Source of the DNA: Hyphomonadaceae bacterium UBA2389 | Lineage (GTDB): Bacteria; Pseudomonadota; Alphaproteobacteria; Caulobacterales; Aquidulcibacteraceae | DNA length: 8,268 bases | Direction: 5' to 3' | NCBI GenBank assembly: GCA_002343395.1 | Contig: DDSN01000019.1 | Span: forward strand, 405-8,672 | Shown here: positions 5,128 through 8,268 of the stretch, one piece after another | How the letters are laid out: every line of letters starts with the position of its first letter | Numbering within the stretch: position 1 is the stretch's first letter | Notes under the pieces: model-generated | Told to the model about the DNA's origin: nothing | The model's database searches: none | Seen by the model: only the letters and a program-made list of their open reading frames with translations | Position numbers and translations under genes: made by a program

Positions 5128-6299
5128 GCGTCCTCGCTTTCGTGGACGCGGCGCGCGGCGACGCCGTGGCGGGCGAGTTCGATCGCTTGCTCCACCCACT
5201 CCTCCTCATCGACGCGTCCGCCCAGACGAAGGTACTGCTCAACCCACGCGACGTTTTCCGGCGTCCAAGCCGCGATCTGATCGAAGTGGAAGACGCCGAG
5301 CGAGTAAAGGGTCGTTTGCTGCAACGAACTCACGCCTTCGATGAGCGTGAAGTCATCGGGCGCGCCGTTTCGCGCCGCCGCCAGAACGGGAGGCTTCGCA
5401 CGTTTCGCGGCGATGGCTGGCGCCGGCGGTTCGGCTTCGACCACACGCGCTGGACGTTGCTCCAACACTGGCGCCGGGGCCTGTTCGAGATGCCGCACCC
5501 GCGCTTCCAGGTAGCGTGTACGCCATTTCCAGCGCTCCGCCTCGACGGGATCAATGGTTGGCTCTGGCGCGCCGGCGCTCTCGCTCCGCAAGTGCGCAAC
5601 CCGCCGCTCCAGATAGAGCATGCGCCACCGCAGGAGCGCATCAACGTCGGAATCCGAAGCAAACGCCTCCACCTCCATTGGAGGGAGCGCGCTCGCCGCC
5701 GCACGCAACTCAGACTCCAAGAACCGCGCCCGCGCCTGGGCCTCGCGCGCCCGCCACTCCGGAAGCGGCGATGCATCATGCGTCGCCGGCCGCTCATTGC
5801 CCTCAAGGTAGCGAACGCGTTGTTCGAAGTAGCGCAACCGCCACGATTGCAGCACGCTCTCGTCGTCCGCGGGTGGGGGCGCTGCTACAATGACCTCTCG
5901 CGCCCGTTCACTCTCATGATCTCGAACGGCCGCGCGCAGGCGCAGCAGCTCTTCCTGATCCGGCGCGGGTAAAGGCGTCCGTTCCGCCTCCGCGGCGCGA
6001 GCAATGGCGTCATCAGCCCGCATGCGCGCCGTCTCTAGAAGACGTGAAAGTTCGTTGATGCGACCGTCCCGCACTTCGATCAAACGGCGCATGGAATCCA
6101 CTTCGCGTTCGGTCGCGGCGGCGTCCCACCCTTCGCCGCTCGCGAAGCGCATGATGTCTCGGACGAGATTCTCGCGTTCGCGCTGCGCCGCGCGAAATCC
6201 CGCCGCCGCGCGCGCCGAAGCCCACGCCCAGCCGGCCAGGCCAGCGACCACAGCCGTAAGAATGAGTCCCAGCGCGAGTTTGCCGATCAAATAGATCAT
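5124..6299 (-). CDS. Membrane-anchored coiled-coil protein with four W/R/Y/E modules and a C-terminal HHH-like domain
   Basis: A 391-residue protein. Residues 4-27 form one membrane segment rich in small residues, and 35-135 are charged helical sequence likely to form a coiled coil. Between 153 and 272 a 14-residue module appears four times (starts W153, W182, W225, W259), separated by Pro/acid-rich linkers; the pattern is W-R-x-x-Y-x-E-x-R-V-x-x-L-E, with copy 2 the most divergent. After a Pro/Ala linker, residues 315-376 (DDFTLIEGV, LGVFHFDQIAAWTPENV, GGRVDEEEWVEQA) match the helix-hairpin-helix-like C-terminal domain seen in several alphaproteobacterial proteins, including some fused to complex I subunit E. 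Positive residues follow the membrane segment, so the bulk is probably cytoplasmic. The start lies 2 nt after the OmpA-family stop, marking it as the last gene of the cluster. Function is unknown. Confidence 0.85.
   Translation of the reverse strand: MIYLIGKLALGLILTAVVAGLAGWAWASARAAAGFRAAQRERENLVRDIMRFASGEGWDAAATEREVDSMRRLIEVRDGRINELSRLLETARMRADDAIARAAEAERTPLPAPDQEELLRLRAAVRDHESERAREVIVAAPPPADDESVLQSWRLRYFEQRVRYLEGNERPATHDASPLPEWRAREAQARARFLESELRAAASALPPMEVEAFASDSDVDALLRWRMLYLERRVAHLRSESAGAPEPTIDPVEAERWKWRTRYLEARVRHLEQAPAPVLEQRPARVVEAEPPAPAIAAKRAKPPVLAAARNGAPDDFTLIEGVSSLQQTTLYSLGVFHFDQIAAWTPENVAWVEQYLRLGGRVDEEEWVEQAIELARHGVAARRVHESEDA
5484..5843 (-). repeat. Four 14-residue coding repeats in the coiled-coil protein
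   Basis: The modules occupy 5802-5843, 5715-5756, 5586-5627 and 5484-5525. In each, Trp is followed 12 to 13 positions later by a Leu plus an acidic or basic residue. Spacing between the tryptophans is 29, 43 and 34 residues, so modules are conserved but linkers are not. At the DNA level the copies differ, so the duplication is old or selection keeps only the protein pattern. Confidence 0.7.
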
Positions 6300-6301
6300 C
6301 G

Positions 6302-7423
6302 CTAGCTGCTCACATAAAATTCAATGCGCCGGTTCGCGGCTTGGCCTTCGGCGGAAGTGTTCGCAGCGCGCGGCCGATCCGGGCCATAACCGCGCGCGGT
6401 TAGTCGCGAAGGCCCCACGCCCTGACTTGCGAGATAATCGGCGACTGCATCGGCGCGCCGCTGCGAAAGCTCCATGTTGAGCGCGTGTCCGCCTTGGTTG
6501 TCCGTGTGCCCCGCGACCTCGATCATAAAGCGATCACAGCGCAGCGCGACCGAGGCCAACGCATCAAGAACTGGGCGACTGGAAGGGTCGATCGCCGCCG
6601 ATCCCGTTTCAAAAACGATGACGTTGCCTTCCATGAGTCTCTCGAAGGCGGCTTCGCAAGTCTCCACGCTGGCGTTGGACAAGTCCAGGCCTTGCAGCGC
6701 CGGATCCGCGTTTTGCTGGCCCTCGACGCTCACGTCGATCCGCGCACGGAAAGGCGCCGGCGGCGAAGCGAAAGCGGCGCGCAATTCCTCGACAGCGGTT
6801 TCGGAACCTTGTCCGATGAACACGATTTGCTGGTCAACTATGCGCACCTCGCCAGAGGTCAGCTTCGCCAGCGCGCGCAAGGCGCGCCTTGCCACATCGG
6901 CAAATTCCGGAGACGGCGCGCCGCCAGCGACGTGCATGGAATCAGCGGTTTCCGCGTTCGAGAACGCGCGACGCGCGGCGTCGGCAATTGCTCCTTGCGC
7001 CGCACTGCTCGGCGCGGCGCCGCTGAGCGTGACGCGCTGCGACTGATAGCGTGCAGACCAACTAAAGGGGCGCTCCAAATCCCCCACCGACAAATCGGAA
7101 ACGTCTACATGGGTGACGCCGCCGGCCCATGCGCCGCCTGGCCCCGAAGACGTGAGGACAGCGCGGCGCGCCGCGGCGATCGCTTCCTCGCTCTCAAGCA
7201 CGCCGCTCAAACGCAGCCGCTGACCATCCGCCTCCACCACGACGCCGGACTGGCCAGACGCGAGGAGCGCGACCATCGCGCGTTCGCGCAAAACCTGCGG
7301 CAGCCGCCAGAGCGATCCCTCGTGAGGACCAAGCATGCTGACCAGCGCCACGAGCGCCGCCAGCGTCAAAAACACGGCAACACGAGAAAAGCGGCTGTCG
7401 TCCTCTTCGCTCGGCGGCGTCAT
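6302..7423 (-). CDS. OmpA-family protein with N-terminal membrane segment and BON-like repeats
   Basis: A 373-residue envelope protein. A charged N-terminus is followed by a membrane segment at about residues 14-31 with no lipobox; it looks like an anchor rather than a cleaved signal. Residues 58-235 contain two to three BON-like units (VVVEADGQRLRLSGVL at 61-76, SARYQSQRVTLSGAAP at 123-138, VRIVDQQIVFIGQG at 193-206), followed by the OmpA C-terminal domain at about 267-372. The peptidoglycan-binding pair is present: Asp308 in GHTDNQGG and Arg323 in LSQRRADAV, plus ANRRIEF at the end. The plan (anchor, BON repeats, OmpA-C) recalls the ArfA/OmpATb type of mycobacteria, a comparison of architecture only. 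It should sit in the inner membrane with the rest in the periplasm, touching the cell wall. ATG 7423 overlaps the stop of the small upstream gene (ATGA). Confidence 0.92.
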   Translation of the reverse strand: MTPPSEEDDSRFSRVAVFLTLAALVALVSMLGPHEGSLWRLPQVLRERAMVALLASGQSGVVVEADGQRLRLSGVLESEEAIAAARRAVLTSSGPGGAWAGGVTHVDVSDLSVGDLERPFSWSARYQSQRVTLSGAAPSSAAQGAIADAARRAFSNAETADSMHVAGGAPSPEFADVARRALRALAKLTSGEVRIVDQQIVFIGQGSETAVEELRAAFASPPAPFRARIDVSVEGQQNADPALQGLDLSNASVETCEAAFERLMEGNVIVFETGSAAIDPSSRPVLDALASVALRCDRFMIEVAGHTDNQGGHALNMELSQRRADAVADYLASQGVGPSRLTARGYGPDRPRAANTSAEGQAANRRIEFYVSS

Positions 7424-7602
7424 GGCATTCGCGCCCTGCGCACCTGCGCTTCCGTCAGCGCCTGGCGAAGGTGGTCGAGCGTGGCGGCTTCGGCCCGTCG
7501 ACGTTCGCCGGCCAGCGCCTCGTAAGCGCGAGCGCCCAGCGCGAAACCAATGAGGCCGGCCGCCAAGAACAAAATCACCTGAGACAAGATTAGGCCGAGC
7601 AT
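7420..7602 (-). CDS. Small membrane protein, first gene of the envelope cluster
   Basis: A 60-residue protein: a hydrophobic segment covers about residues 2-22 (MLGLILSQVILFLAAGLIG), followed by a charged helical tail (GERRRAEAATLDHLRQALTEAQVRRAR). The family is not recognised. ATG 7602 was chosen, preceded by GGGA at short distance; TTG 7632 in the same frame would add 10 residues. The TGA stop overlaps the ATG of the OmpA-family gene by the 4-nt ATGA pattern, so the two are probably translated together. Its topology (one anchor plus short helix) resembles that of the other two cluster members, which supports a shared membrane location. The gene heads the cluster, about 106 nt from the divergent methyltransferase gene; the promoter should lie in that gap, but no clear -35/-10 pair is visible. 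Confidence 0.75.
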   Translation of the reverse strand: MLGLILSQVILFLAAGLIGFALGARAYEALAGERRRAEAATLDHLRQALTEAQVRRARMP

Positions 7603-7708
7603 TTTTCCCGCAATCCGCGCAACGGCCCCCAACGCCTTAACGCCCTTCTAATGCCGGGCGATCTAGGCGAAAACCGGAAAACCCCGCCGGGCGAGCCCAA
7701 GAGCAGAT

Positions 7709-8268
7709 ATGGTTCACGTCATCACCAGTGCGGCTAACCCCCTGATCAAGCGGATGAAGAGCCTGCACACAAAAAAGGGGCGCTCAGAAACCGGGCTGTT
7801 TCTTGCCGAGGGCGCGCGCCTCGCGCTTGAAGCGGCGGAACTTAATTTTTGGCCGGAGACCTTGCTGTATGCGCCGGCGGCGCTTGCGCGCCCCCAGATG
7901 CGATCGCTTCTCGAACAGACCGCCGCGCGGGGCGTGAGGACGGTGGAAACAAGCGAGTCGATCCTCGCCCAGGTTTCCAAGCGCGATAACCCGCAGACGG
8001 TCATCGGCGCCTATCGCCAGCTGATAACGCCGCTTGAGAATGTGGACGGCGACATGATCGTCGCGCTCGAAGGCGTTCGCGATCCGGGCAATTTCGGCAC
8101 CATCATGCGCACGGCGGACTCCGTGGGCGCCGCAGGCGTGGTGCTGGTGGGAGAGACCTGCGACCCGTTTTCCGTCGAAGCAGTCCGCGCGACGATGGGA
8201 TCGATTTTCGCCGTGAAGATTGCGCGCGCCTCGTTCGAACAGCTGACGGCGTTCGCGAAGGCGCGCGT
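7709..8268 (+). CDS. SpoU/TrmH-family RNA 2'-O-methyltransferase, N-terminal part (3' end outside the window)
   Basis: An S-adenosylmethionine-dependent methyltransferase of the SPOUT (knotted) class that methylates ribose 2'-OH groups in tRNA or rRNA. The window holds 186 codons and no stop. The N-terminal substrate-binding domain begins with ITSANPLIKRMKSLHTKKGR, typical for the family. Motif 1 is clear: LEGVRDPGNFGTIMRTADSVGAAGVVLV, with Asn128 and the catalytic-type Arg134 in NFGTIMRTA. Motif 2 appears as SVEAVRATMGSIFAVKI. Motif 3 would lie beyond the edge. The start ATG 7709 gives the family's usual N-terminus; the ribosome binding site is weak (AAGAGC). Which RNA position is modified cannot be told, so no gene symbol is given. 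It is transcribed divergently from the envelope cluster. Confidence 0.93.
   Translation, partial: MVHVITSAANPLIKRMKSLHTKKGRSETGLFLAEGARLALEAAELNFWPETLLYAPAALARPQMRSLLEQTAARGVRTVETSESILAQVSKRDNPQTVIGAYRQLITPLENVDGDMIVALEGVRDPGNFGTIMRTADSVGAAGVVLVGETCDPFSVEAVRATMGSIFAVKIARASFEQLTAFAKAR

Noticed and set aside
5100..5972. 290-residue open frame on the + strand opposite the coiled-coil protein
   Set aside because: It begins inside the end of the preceding gene and shows only shadow composition; the - strand frame has a membrane anchor, repeats and a known C-terminal domain.
6485..7525. 346-residue open frame on the + strand opposite the OmpA-family gene
   Set aside because: The opposite strand holds an unmistakable OmpA-family protein; this frame is Arg/His-rich and has no recognisable motif.
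7603..7708. Divergent promoter pair between the envelope cluster and the methyltransferase gene
   Set aside because: Promoters must exist nearby, but no -35/-10 pair on either strand is good enough to place.

Overview
The base composition (high GC, strong G/C preference at third codon positions), the protein types and the dispersed palindromes point to an alphaproteobacterium, perhaps close to the Caulobacterales/Hyphomonadaceae. The lineage is an inference; no rRNA or marker gene is present.

Layout. (1) 1-1053 (+): the C-terminal half of methylmalonyl-CoA mutase, cut by the window edge. (2) 1054-2146: a gene-poor stretch with a terminator-like hairpin, a 15-bp exact tandem duplication, a ~104-bp palindromic repeat, a small orphan membrane protein gene (1417-1878, +), a 54-bp segment between 8-bp direct repeats, and a 25-bp near-copy of part of the mutase gene. 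(3) 2147-2659 (-): an SMI1/KNR4-like gene with less GC-rich codons than its neighbours, followed by a second ~103-bp palindromic repeat (2742-2844). (4) 2995-5127 (+): a VOC-fold protein, a YhhN-type lysoplasmalogenase, and, joined to it by an ATGA overlap, an unrecognised 322-residue protein with a faint kinase/SelO-like pattern. (5) 5124-7602 (-): a tightly packed three-gene envelope cluster made of a 60-residue membrane protein, an OmpA-family protein with BON-like repeats, and a membrane-anchored coiled-coil protein with four copies of a 14-residue W/R/Y/E module and a C-terminal helix-hairpin-helix-like domain. (6) 7709-8268 (+): the start of a SpoU/TrmH-family RNA 2'-O-methyltransferase, transcribed divergently from the envelope cluster and cut by the right edge.

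How the genes may work together. The envelope cluster is the most system-like unit: ATGA overlap between genes 1 and 2, 2-nt gap between genes 2 and 3, all three with one N-terminal membrane segment, one with a peptidoglycan-binding domain. It could form an inner-membrane complex reaching the cell wall, but this is inference. The lysoplasmalogenase and the 322-residue protein are probably co-translated. The other genes look like unrelated single units. No rRNA, tRNA, CRISPR array, transposase or integrase was seen.
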